In this document: positions 19,339 through 25,396 of the stretch, one piece after another
Layout of the letters: each line of letters starts with the position of its first letter
Numbering within the stretch: position 1 is the first letter of the stretch
Origin: Candidatus Saccharimonadota bacterium
GTDB lineage: Bacteria; Patescibacteriota; Saccharimonadia; Saccharimonadales; EFPC-124
Direction of reading: 5' to 3'
NCBI GenBank assembly: GCA_016880595.1
Contig: JAEHDC010000013.1
Span: 1-25,396, forward strand
DNA: 25,396 nucleotides
Program-made: the position numbers and the translations under genes
The notes under the pieces: generated by a model
Told to the model about the DNA's origin: nothing
What the model saw: the letters and a program-made list of their open reading frames with translations, nothing else
Databases searched by the model: none

Positions 19339-21444
19339 TGGCAGCCTAAATCCAAAAGTGCTGCCTTTGTTTTCTCTTGTCTCAAAAATGATACTGCCGC
19401 CATGCGCCGCAACTACTTTTTTAGCCATGTAAAGTCCAATACCGGTGCCGTCAGGGCGAACTTTACGAGCATTGCTAGCGCGGAAAAATTTGGTAAAAAC
19501 CTTATGGCGTTCATCTTGTGGCACGCCAATTCCGTCGTCATGCACTTGCAGGATTATATCTCTGCTGTTAGAAGTAAGCTCAATAACAACTTTTCCATCT
19601 GGCTTGGAGTAAAAAATGGCGTTATCTATAAAGTTCATTAGCACCTGGCGAATCTTGCCGTCGTCTAGTGTAACCTCAGGGAAATGCGTCGGCTTATGGT
19701 AAATTAGGTTGATGCTACGCATGGTTGCAGCGGCTTGTAGCTGTTCAACTTCTTCATGGACGATGTTAGCCAAATTAACTGGAACTTCTTCCAGAATAAA
19801 TTTGCCAGTTTGCAGTCGCGAAATGTTTAAGAAGTCGCCAATAAGATAAACCATACGCTGTGCACTGCTGTAAGCTTCTTCTAGTAGGTGGCGTTGTTCT
19901 TTTGAGATCTCGCCAGCGTCGCCCTCTAAAACCATTGAGAGATAGCCCTTTACGCCGGTCAGCGGCGTGCGCAGTTGATGTGATGCCATGCTAATAAATT
20001 CATCTTTTACTTCGTCGAGTTTTTGCAACTTGTGGTTACTCTCGCGCAGCTGACTGGTGGCACTTTCTACCTCATCTTTTAGTGTAATGTTGAAACGTGA
20101 GATTTCTTCGTACCTCAAAGCATTTTGCACAGCTACAGCCAGCTCATCGGTGAAGATGCGTATTAGATCAATATCTTGATCTGTAAAAGCGTCGCCACTA
20201 GCCTTAAAGCCTATGAACAGATAACCAAGATTGGCATTTGGTGTAATTAGCGGTACGACTACTGCAATACCAGCCGAAACTAGTTGGTGATATAGCGGTT
20301 CGCCGCGCTCAGATAGATAATCTGTCACAATAATGCTATGAGTTTTTGTTCCCAAAGAAACCAATAGCTCATCAATGCGCTTGAGCTGTCTTCCGTGCTG
20401 AACGCTGTGAATCCTTTGCTGATCTTTTGTTACTACAACTTCTATGCCTGTTGGTTTTACAGCGGTTCCAAGGAGTTGCTCGCTCTTTTTTAGTAGGCGC
20501 GTAACGTCAATTTCGCGGACTAGGATATTGCCAAGACTATCAATAACCTTTTCGGTATTGTAGCTATTGCGAAAGAAAATGGCTTTGGTTACAACCCTAA
20601 AGAATCTTTTAATTGGCTGGAAGGTTATAGCCATTAAGATTCCTAAGATCGGGTAAACAAAGTCGATGTTATTAGCGTTAACCCAACTGCCAAATAATGG
20701 CAAGATTATGCCGTAAATCGCTACAGCGTAAAAAATCAGAATTGTTAAAAGTGACATACAGTAGGCAACGAATCTGACGATTGTGGAACGCAAATCAAAC
20801 AGCCTATGTCGGAAGATCGCATAAGTGGAGGTCAGGACAAACAAAATGCTAAATGCTGGTCCGAGTAAAACGTAATTGTAATTGCCCTGAATTGGCAAGA
20901 TCAGGTTAAAGATTACGCCGCCAATAACGCTGCAGCTCAGGCCAATTAAAACCGCGCCAAGCTGCTGTCGTCTCTGGCCGCGAGTTGTTTTTAGGCCCTT
21001 AAAAAGCAGAATTAGACCACCGCCGAGCAGACCAGTAATTCCAAGCGCGTAAGCCAGAATAAACGGCGTAGTGTTGATTTCTTGATTGGTTACGTTAGTT
21101 GCTAAAAAACCAGGCACAGCAGATGCGGCAACAAAAATCCCAGCTAGGATTATTGTGAGCTTTTGGTTTTTAAGAGTTACCTCGCTCAAATCTGCCGAAA
21201 AAAACAAGAACAGCGTTGCGGTAAGCGCAGCAAAAGAGTAACTAAATAGCGCAACAATGTAGGCAATTTTACAATTTGGAGCTTGAGCAAACATGGCATT
21301 GGAAATTATCCAGGCGCTTATAGCTAGGCTCAGCGCAAAAAATAAACGGTGCGTCTTGCCTTTGGCATTGCGCATTATTACTAAAATGCCCAAAAGGCTA
21401 GTTAAGATTGCTGTAAAGTAGAGTATAAAAACCATTACGTCCAT
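19327..21444 (-). CDS. Membrane sensor histidine kinase with 8-TM input region and GAF-like domain
   Basis: The 705-residue kinase is the sensor of a two-component system. About eight transmembrane helices lie in residues 1-275, including the YAIFRHRLFDLRS element (208-220) typical of 7TM-type kinase input regions. A GAF-like domain occupies roughly 295-445, a coiled coil 450-480, and the HisKA domain has phosphoacceptor His489 in MASHQLRTPLTG. The ATPase domain carries the N box (NFIDNAIFYS, Asn608), G1 box DDGIGVP (636-642) and GTGIGL (666-671). Multi-helix input regions of this type often sense hydrophobic or membrane-borne signals. Its start lies 5 nt after the stop of the LuxI-like gene, so the two are an operon. 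A receiver-only regulator lies about 1.4 kb away on the opposite strand. Confidence 0.95.
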   Translation of the reverse strand: MDVMVFILYFTAILTSLLGILVIMRNAKGKTHRLFFALSLAISAWIISNAMFAQAPNCKIAYIVALFSYSFAALTATLFLFFSADLSEVTLKNQKLTIILAGIFVAASAVPGFLATNVTNQEINTTPFILAYALGITGLLGGGLILLFKGLKTTRGQRRQQLGAVLIGLSCSVIGGVIFNLILPIQGNYNYVLLGPAFSILFVLTSTYAIFRHRLFDLRSTIVRFVAYCMSLLTILIFYAVAIYGIILPLFGSWVNANNIDFVYPILGILMAITFQPIKRFFRVVTKAIFFRNSYNTEKVIDSLGNILVREIDVTRLLKKSEQLLGTAVKPTGIEVVVTKDQQRIHSVQHGRQLKRIDELLVSLGTKTHSIIVTDYLSERGEPLYHQLVSAGIAVVVPLITPNANLGYLFIGFKASGDAFTDQDIDLIRIFTDELAVAVQNALRYEEISRFNITLKDEVESATSQLRESNHKLQKLDEVKDEFISMASHQLRTPLTGVKGYLSMVLEGDAGEISKEQRHLLEEAYSSAQRMVYLIGDFLNISRLQTGKFILEEVPVNLANIVHEEVEQLQAAATMRSINLIYHKPTHFPEVTLDDGKIRQVLMNFIDNAIFYSKPDGKVVIELTSNSRDIILQVHDDGIGVPQDERHKVFTKFFRASNARKVRPDGTGIGLYMAKKVVAAHGGSIIFETRENKGSTFGFRLPLKH

Positions 21445-21449
21445 ACTAG

Positions 21450-22205
21450 TTAGCGTGAGTAACCTCTCTGCACAACTTCTGCCACAGCTGGCTGGCCATT
21501 TTTGAGCTGATTATATGCCGCTTGGGCTGAGATCCAGGCAAAATAGCTTTCGCCTGAGTCTTGCTTGCTAATAAGACCTTGAGCAATTAGATGATATTGG
21601 ATTCCAAGTTTGTCCAAAAATCTTTTGATTTCAGGGTTGCAGGTAAAAATCCAATATGATTCCGAACCAGAAGTTTTAAATGCTGCGCCGAGCGCCATCA
21701 AAAGCGCTACATAAGTCAAGCGTTTGGTCCTGCGCGAGCGTCGGCTCTGCAGCGCCATAGCCGTAACTAGCCGTGTAAGGTCCCAAACGCGGCCGTTTTT
21801 TGCTGCGCGCTTTAGCGTCATTACATCCTGTTGATGGATTAAAAGATGACCAACAAATTTTTGTTTTTCTTCAGCATTAGACCACATTTCTAGGCTTAAG
21901 CTATCTTCAAAGTCTTTAATCTTTGTTAGTCGCAAGCCAGCTATTAGTCGGCCACGGCGCAAAAATCTTTTGCGAAAAGACAAAAAATATGTTGTATCAG
22001 GAAGGCGGTCATAATGGTCGATATCTGTATTTGTGCTGTCTAGCGGCCAGTTATTTTGCTTGCCGTAAGCTGTGCGCATGGCGATATAGCTTCCGGCTGA
22101 AGTCTGCGGTCGACGAAGTTGGCTGATCTGCGGCTTGCCTATAACCTTTACTCTAATTTTTTTGGCAATTTTTTTTGCTGCCCACGCTTGAAAATTTTTC
22201 ACTTT
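21450..22205 (-). CDS. LuxI-like N-acyltransferase (autoinducer-synthase/GNAT fold)
   Basis: From a GTG at 22205 the protein has 251 residues. It shows, in order, the residues conserved in acyl-homoserine-lactone synthases: R43 (AMRTAYG), W52 (NNWPL), D62 and D65 (TDIDHYD, three apart as in LuxI proteins), a beta strand TTYFLSF, R91 (IAGLRLTK) and E105 (LSLEMWS). The C-terminal half has the GNAT-like RLVTAMALQSRR, AAFKTSGSESYWIFTCN and FLDKLGIQYHLI, as in the LuxI rlG region. Related exosortase-associated acyltransferases share the fold, so the acceptor is uncertain. The frame runs upstream to 22424, but this would overlap the divergent acyltransferase gene, and the protein-like pattern starts at MKNFQAWAAKK. 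It is followed 5 nt later by the histidine kinase. Confidence 0.65.
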   Translation of the reverse strand, partial: KVKNFQAWAAKKIAKKIRVKVIGKPQISQLRRPQTSAGSYIAMRTAYGKQNNWPLDSTNTDIDHYDRLPDTTYFLSFRKRFLRRGRLIAGLRLTKIKDFEDSLSLEMWSNAEEKQKFVGHLLIHQQDVMTLKRAAKNGRVWDLTRLVTAMALQSRRSRRTKRLTYVALLMALGAAFKTSGSESYWIFTCNPEIKRFLDKLGIQYHLIAQGLISKQDSGESYFAWISAQAAYNQLKNGQPAVAEVVQRGYSR

Positions 22206-22256
22206 ATTTGCCTGCCTTCTTGATTCATAATACTCAATATAGGGGAGAAAATCTAT

Positions 22257-22877
22257 ATGCCAAATGCCAGGTTGCGCCCAGCTGGGCCGGTAATAACACT
22301 TTGCCAGGAGATTGCGGCCATCGCCTGCGCAATAACACTTAAGATTCGCGGCGGTTATACTGTGGATTTTGGAGATTTGACAGATCTGAATCGCAAAACA
22401 CGCTATATAATTATTGGCAATCACCAGAGCTTGTTGGATCCGTTTGCGATTTTTACAACTCTTTCTTTTAACCGTCGCGCCAAGCTTTTACCACTAAAGT
22501 TTATGACCAATCCCAAAATTTATCACCGTTGGTTCTTAAAACCGTTTATGTTCGCGCTGGGCTGTTATCCAGCGCATATAAAATACCATAAGCATCACAC
22601 TTACGGAGTTGATGGCACAATAAAACTTCTTAATTACGGCTATAATATTTGCATGTTTCCAGAAGGGACGCGAACAACACGAGCAAATTCTAATCCAAAA
22701 TCTGGTATTGTTAGAATTTTGCGCGAGTTTCCAGATGCCAAGCTGGTTTTGGCGCACCTGGAATGGCTAGCTTTGGGGCGTGGTAAAAAACACTTAAAAA
22801 TTAATTTTGGTTTGGCCTCTGATGATCTGCAGACCGATGACGCAAAAGCAATCATGGAAGCAATTTATGCGCTATAA
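22257..22877 (+). CDS. 1-acyl-sn-glycerol-3-phosphate acyltransferase family (PlsC-like)
   Basis: PlsC-type enzymes transfer an acyl chain to lysophosphatidic acid or related acceptors at the membrane. The 206-residue protein contains the catalytic NHQSLLD (His56, Asp61), the acceptor-binding FPEGTR (134-139) and an N-terminal amphipathic or hydrophobic segment (ITLCQEIAAIACAITLKI). GGGGAG lies just upstream of the ATG. The gene is divergent from the LuxI-like acyltransferase with a 51-bp gap, which suggests a shared regulatory region and perhaps related acyl substrates. The exact acceptor cannot be read from sequence. Its 3' end carries the -10 box of the next gene. Confidence 0.93.
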   Translation: MPNARLRPAGPVITLCQEIAAIACAITLKIRGGYTVDFGDLTDLNRKTRYIIIGNHQSLLDPFAIFTTLSFNRRAKLLPLKFMTNPKIYHRWFLKPFMFALGCYPAHIKYHKHHTYGVDGTIKLLNYGYNICMFPEGTRTTRANSNPKSGIVRILREFPDAKLVLAHLEWLALGRGKKHLKINFGLASDDLQTDDAKAIMEAIYAL

Positions 22878-22878
22878 T
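22873..22878 (+). promoter_or_regulatory. -10 box, leaderless type
   Basis: A perfect TATAAT lies at the stop of the PlsC-like gene and is followed by 6 nt (GCAAGT) and the ATG at 22885. No Shine-Dalgarno sequence and no strong -35 are seen. Confidence 0.6.
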
Positions 22879-22884
22879 GCAAGT

Positions 22885-23277
22885 ATGGGTGAATCATCTT
22901 CTCTTCCTGTAAAAATTGCAATCATAGAGGATGACATTGTAATCTCACAGATGTATCGCATGAAGTTTGAAGCCGAAGGCTTTGAGGTTCAAACTGCCGA
23001 AGACGGCAAAACAGGCGTTGACCTGTGCGAAAAAATGCGTCCTGACATAATCTTACTTGATATTAGAATGCCGCAAATGAATGGCGATGAAGCGCTCAAA
23101 AAAATTCGCGCTACAGATTGGGGCAAAAATATTCCAGTTTTGGTCTTAACAAATCTGGGCGAGGAAGAAGCGCCAAGCAGTTTCCATGCACTTGGAATAA
23201 ATTCGTACATTGTAAAAGCCGATTTTACGCCGCGCCAAGTCACTGAGCGAGTTAAAGAGGTTTTGTCTGGTAGATAG
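22885..23277 (+). CDS. Receiver-only response regulator
   Basis: A CheY-type single receiver domain of 130 residues. The acidic pocket is E15-D16-D17 (IIEDD), the phosphorylated Asp is Asp59 (ILLDIRMP), and the switch residues are Thr89 (LVLTN) and Lys111 (YIVKAD). No output domain follows, so it must act by protein contact or as a phosphate relay. It is the only response regulator in the window and lies near the histidine kinase, so the two may be partners, although they are on opposite strands. The frame extends upstream to 22807, but a TATAAT 6 nt before the ATG at 22885 and the domain boundary favour this start. Confidence 0.95.
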   Translation: MGESSSLPVKIAIIEDDIVISQMYRMKFEAEGFEVQTAEDGKTGVDLCEKMRPDIILLDIRMPQMNGDEALKKIRATDWGKNIPVLVLTNLGEEEAPSSFHALGINSYIVKADFTPRQVTERVKEVLSGR

Positions 23278-23286
23278 CGGGCGTGC

Positions 23287-24093
23287 TTAGTTTTTTTGCG
23301 CTTGCGCTGCCCGGATAACATTGTCAAATAAAGCGCAAACTGTTAGCGGGCCAACTCCGCCTTTTTCTGGGGTAATTGTGATGTCCTGGCGTTGGCGCAC
23401 TGCTGGATCGACGTCGCCAACAAAGCCATTTTTATCTGTTGCTACGCCGGCGTCTACTATCACGGCGTCTTTTTTAAGCATATTTGCTTTGATTAATCCG
23501 GCAACGCCGGTGGCACTGATTACAACATCTGCCTCGCGGACTTTTTGCGAAATATCTTTGGTGCTACGATCGGCCGTTGTCACTTGTACGCCTGAGTTTT
23601 TTAGCATTCTGGCTAAGGGTAGCCCAACTAATCGACCTTGGCCAAGTATTAGGACTTGTTTGTTCTTTAGTTCGACGTTGTAGCCAGCTAATAACCACAA
23701 GATTGCCGTAGGTGTTGCGGCATCCAAAATTGGACGGCTATGCAGGCCGTCTACATCTTTTTGTGGCAGCACGGAATCTAAAATTTCTGTAGTTTGATCT
23801 GGATCCGGAATTGGCAGTTGCACAATAATGCCGTGAACTGTTGAGTCGGCATTTAGCTTTTTGATAAGTGGCAGAGCTTTACTTTGGTCGATCGAAAAAA
23901 CTTCAACCTCAACGCCAATATCCGCGCCGTATTTTTGCTTTAATTTCAGGTAAGTGTTGACAATTGGAGTATGGTTGGTGTGGATAATTGCTAGCTTTGG
24001 CAGGATGTGGTGAGCCTGAATAAGCCCACGTACTTGGTGGGCTTGGCGCTCTTTAATAAAGTCGGCAATTTCTTGGCCGTTAAGTGATCGCAT
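23287..24093 (-). CDS. folD: Bifunctional methylenetetrahydrofolate dehydrogenase/cyclohydrolase FolD
   Basis: FolD interconverts 5,10-methylene-THF and 10-formyl-THF and supplies one-carbon units for purines and formyl-Met. The 268-residue protein contains the active-site Tyr48 and Lys52 (NTYLKLK), VQLPIP (91-96), the folate-contacting KDVDG (112-116), the NADP-binding GQGRLVGLP (151-159), DRST, SATG and the C-terminal TPEKGGVGPLTVCALFDN. It is a little shorter than the usual ~285 residues. A TAGAAT box 6 nt before the ATG predicts a leaderless mRNA. It stands alone and converges with the receiver gene, 9 bp apart. Confidence 0.96.
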   Translation of the reverse strand: MRSLNGQEIADFIKERQAHQVRGLIQAHHILPKLAIIHTNHTPIVNTYLKLKQKYGADIGVEVEVFSIDQSKALPLIKKLNADSTVHGIIVQLPIPDPDQTTEILDSVLPQKDVDGLHSRPILDAATPTAILWLLAGYNVELKNKQVLILGQGRLVGLPLARMLKNSGVQVTTADRSTKDISQKVREADVVISATGVAGLIKANMLKKDAVIVDAGVATDKNGFVGDVDPAVRQRQDITITPEKGGVGPLTVCALFDNVIRAAQAQKN

Positions 24094-24099
24094 AGCAAT

Positions 24100-24105
24100 A
24101 TTCTA
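24100..24105 (-). promoter_or_regulatory. folD -10 box, leaderless type
   Basis: On the minus strand TAGAAT is followed by 6 nt (ATTGCT) and the ATG at 24093. No Shine-Dalgarno sequence and no clear -35 are present. Confidence 0.5.
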
Positions 24106-24201
24106 CCATATTTACTCTGTGTAAGCTAATTTGTATATGGTTAAAACTAATAAGGTTTAAGGAGTAGCTTAACGACATGAAGCAAAAAACTTAGTAATGT
24201 G

Positions 24202-24224
24202 TGGTATACTAGATTATAGAGGTG
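24202..24224 (+). promoter_or_regulatory. Extended -10 promoter and ribosome site of the glycosyltransferase gene
   Basis: TGG-TATACT (-10 at 24205-24210, with the TG of an extended -10) would start transcription near 24217. AGAGGTG (24218-24224) is the Shine-Dalgarno sequence, 7 nt before the ATG at 24232. No good -35 is seen. Confidence 0.55.
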
Positions 24225-24231
24225 CAAAAAT

Positions 24232-25248
24232 ATGATTTCTTTTGTTTGGACATCCGGCTTCCCGTTTTTAGCGGGTACTGGAGGTTCGGAAAATTATACA
24301 GCGGGGCATATAAGAGAATTATACTCCCGTGGAATAGATGCAAACTTAACAACAATTGGTTTTGGCGAAAATGATGGGCGCGAAGATTTTCCAGACATCA
24401 AGTTCCGTGCATTTGACTCTTTGGAAGAGCTTAGCGACCTCAACGACACTTTTGTTTTTGTTGTCAGACCAACTGCTGTAAAAACTAAAAAGCAGTCACA
24501 TGTAATTCTGCATTGCCCTTTATCTCTGTGTGACAGCGATGAGCAGTTTTTTTCTAATGATATTAAAGATAAGCAATTAATTACACCTAGCAAATATTCT
24601 GCTAAGATTTGGGCGCGTCATTTTGGACGTTCGGAGGAATCTGTGCCAGTTGTTTATCCGTTTGCAGATGCTGCCTTTTCTAAGGTTAAGGTTGCGAAGC
24701 GAGATGATAATAAAGTTAAGATTTTGTTTGCTGGTCGACTTACGCCCGATAAGGGCGTTTATACTTTAATGGCTGCATTGCATTTTAAACTGTTGCGTGA
24801 TATAAATTTTGAGCTTACGGCTACGTCGGCTTGCGATCACAGCGAAGAAGGCAAGTTGGTTAAAAAGCTCTTCCAGGCACATCCGCAGATTAATCTTATT
24901 CAAGCTAGAAAAACTCCAGCTTCTATGGCAAAACTACTGTCCGAGCATGACATCGTGGTAATGCCAACAACCGGGCAGTTTTGGCACGAGGCGTTTGGTA
25001 TTCTCTCGGTTGAGGCTCAGCATGCCGGCTGCCGCGTTGTGGCTAGCAATGCTGGCGGTTTGCCAGAGACAGATTGCGGTGGTTTAATTTTAGTCGAACC
25101 AGACAATCCGTTGGAACTTGCTAAAGGCATTGTAAAAGCCGCCAAGCTTGGCCGCTTAACAGATGAAGAACGGGCAAAAGCTGTACAGCAATTTACAGTT
25201 GCGCAGTCGGTTGACAGGCTTTTGGAGTCGATTGGTTACAACGTGTAA
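24232..25248 (+). CDS. GT4-type glycosyltransferase (GT-B fold)
   Basis: The 338-residue protein is a retaining glycosyltransferase that probably moves a sugar from a nucleotide donor to a lipid or polysaccharide acceptor. The N-terminal domain starts FVWTSGFPFLAGTGGSENY, with the GGSE loop common in GT4 proteins, and ends ITPSKYSAKIW. The C-terminal domain has KILFAGRLTPDKGVYTLMAA and the donor-site block HEAFGILSVEAQHAGCRVVAS, then NAGGLPE, which holds the E-x7-E motif. Donor and acceptor are unknown. It has its own promoter and ribosome-binding site and no neighbouring polysaccharide genes. Confidence 0.9.
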   Translation: MISFVWTSGFPFLAGTGGSENYTAGHIRELYSRGIDANLTTIGFGENDGREDFPDIKFRAFDSLEELSDLNDTFVFVVRPTAVKTKKQSHVILHCPLSLCDSDEQFFSNDIKDKQLITPSKYSAKIWARHFGRSEESVPVVYPFADAAFSKVKVAKRDDNKVKILFAGRLTPDKGVYTLMAALHFKLLRDINFELTATSACDHSEEGKLVKKLFQAHPQINLIQARKTPASMAKLLSEHDIVVMPTTGQFWHEAFGILSVEAQHAGCRVVASNAGGLPETDCGGLILVEPDNPLELAKGIVKAAKLGRLTDEERAKAVQQFTVAQSVDRLLESIGYNV

Positions 25249-25250
25249 GC

Positions 25251-25256
25251 TATAAT
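25251..25256 (+). promoter_or_regulatory. umuC -10 box, leaderless type
   Basis: A perfect TATAAT is followed by 6 nt (TATTTT) and the ATG at 25263, just after the glycosyltransferase stop. No Shine-Dalgarno sequence and no strong -35 are present. Confidence 0.6.
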
Positions 25257-25262
25257 TATTTT

Positions 25263-25396
25263 ATGGCTTCAAAATCTCCAGTCTTTGCTCTTGTGGATTG
25301 CAACAACTTTTTTGTGAGTTGCGAGCGTGTTTTTAGGCCGGATTTGTGGCATAAACCCGTGGCAGTTTTGAGTAGCAATGACGGCTGTTTGGTGGC
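25263..25396 (+). CDS. umuC: UmuC, Y-family DNA polymerase V catalytic subunit (partial)
   Basis: The first 44 residues are visible before the window ends. After MASKSP, they read FALVDCNNFFVSCERVFRPD and then LWHKPVAVLSSNDGCLV, nearly identical to the UmuC N-terminus. They include the metal-binding Asp (VDCNNFF) and the SNDGC block. UmuC carries out error-prone translesion synthesis with UmuD'. Its UmuD partner lies at 17213-17617 on the opposite strand rather than directly upstream. The rest of the gene is outside the window. Confidence 0.95.
   Translation, partial: MASKSPVFALVDCNNFFVSCERVFRPDLWHKPVAVLSSNDGCLV

Noticed and set aside
24177..24194. A five-codon leader ORF (MKQKT) after AAGGAG upstream of the glycosyltransferase
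   Set aside because: It is too short to support and lies upstream of the likely -10 box for that gene.
1..25396. CRISPR arrays, insertion sequences, integrases or prophage genes
   Set aside because: No regularly spaced repeats, transposase motifs or terminal inverted repeats were seen.

Overview
The window looks like chromosomal DNA of a reduced-genome, single-membrane bacterium. The best fit is the Candidate Phyla Radiation (Patescibacteria), probably a Saccharibacteria (TM7) relative. That placement is an inference from several things: very tight packing, many small orphan membrane or surface proteins, Thr/Ser-rich and LPSTG-type surface proteins, a Gram-positive-style HrcA/CIRCE heat-shock circuit, short versions of HrcA and GrpE, and an apparent wealth of leaderless genes. 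The genetic code appears standard, with TGA used as a stop (for example tatC). No sequence search was possible.

Layout. 1-3063: the end of an unknown gene, a MurJ reading frame lacking its N-terminal third, and lepA. 3038-5091: a Thr/Ser-rich membrane protein facing a Tat cluster (tatA, tatC with an unusual basic tail, and a small protein with a Tat-like N-terminus). 5158-7189: a guanylate-kinase-like protein with a degenerate P-loop, then CIRCE-hrcA-grpE. 7192-7911: a DUF3175 protein opposite a tiny zinc-ribbon ORF, followed by a strange intergenic segment with 16S-rRNA-like words and a hairpin. 7912-10146: two tandem CIRCE operators, dnaK and a small acidic protein. 10212-11690: an accessory stretch with an HXXEE membrane protein, a decayed HIT-family pseudogene, a small membrane protein, a possible small RNA with mutually exclusive hairpins, and an orphan ORF. 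11755-12892: CIRCE-dnaJ. 12889-16474: an ATP-grasp ligase divergent from a RimB-like protease, rimK, a DUF192 protein and a membrane protein. 16514-16590: tRNA-Lys(UUU). 16686-17617: an orphan gene and umuD. 17749-19338: an LPSTG surface protein and a small membrane protein. 19327-23277: a membrane histidine kinase, a LuxI-like N-acyltransferase, a PlsC-type acyltransferase and a response regulator. 23287-25396: folD, a GT4 glycosyltransferase and the start of umuC.

How the parts work together. hrcA-grpE, dnaK and dnaJ are three separate transcription units, but all carry CIRCE operators, so HrcA should control the whole DnaK system. In the hrcA and dnaK promoters the -35 box sits inside the CIRCE spacer. 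RimK and the RimB-like protease form an overlapping ligase/protease pair next to another ATP-grasp enzyme. UmuD and UmuC, normally one operon, are about 7.6 kb apart on opposite strands. The most suggestive system is the LuxI-fold acyltransferase located 5 nt upstream of an 8-TM sensor kinase, with a PlsC acyltransferase and a stand-alone receiver alongside. This could be an acyl-signal synthesis and sensing locus. A second notable pattern is a TATAAT-like box ending about 6 nt before the ATG at many genes without a Shine-Dalgarno sequence, which predicts leaderless mRNAs.
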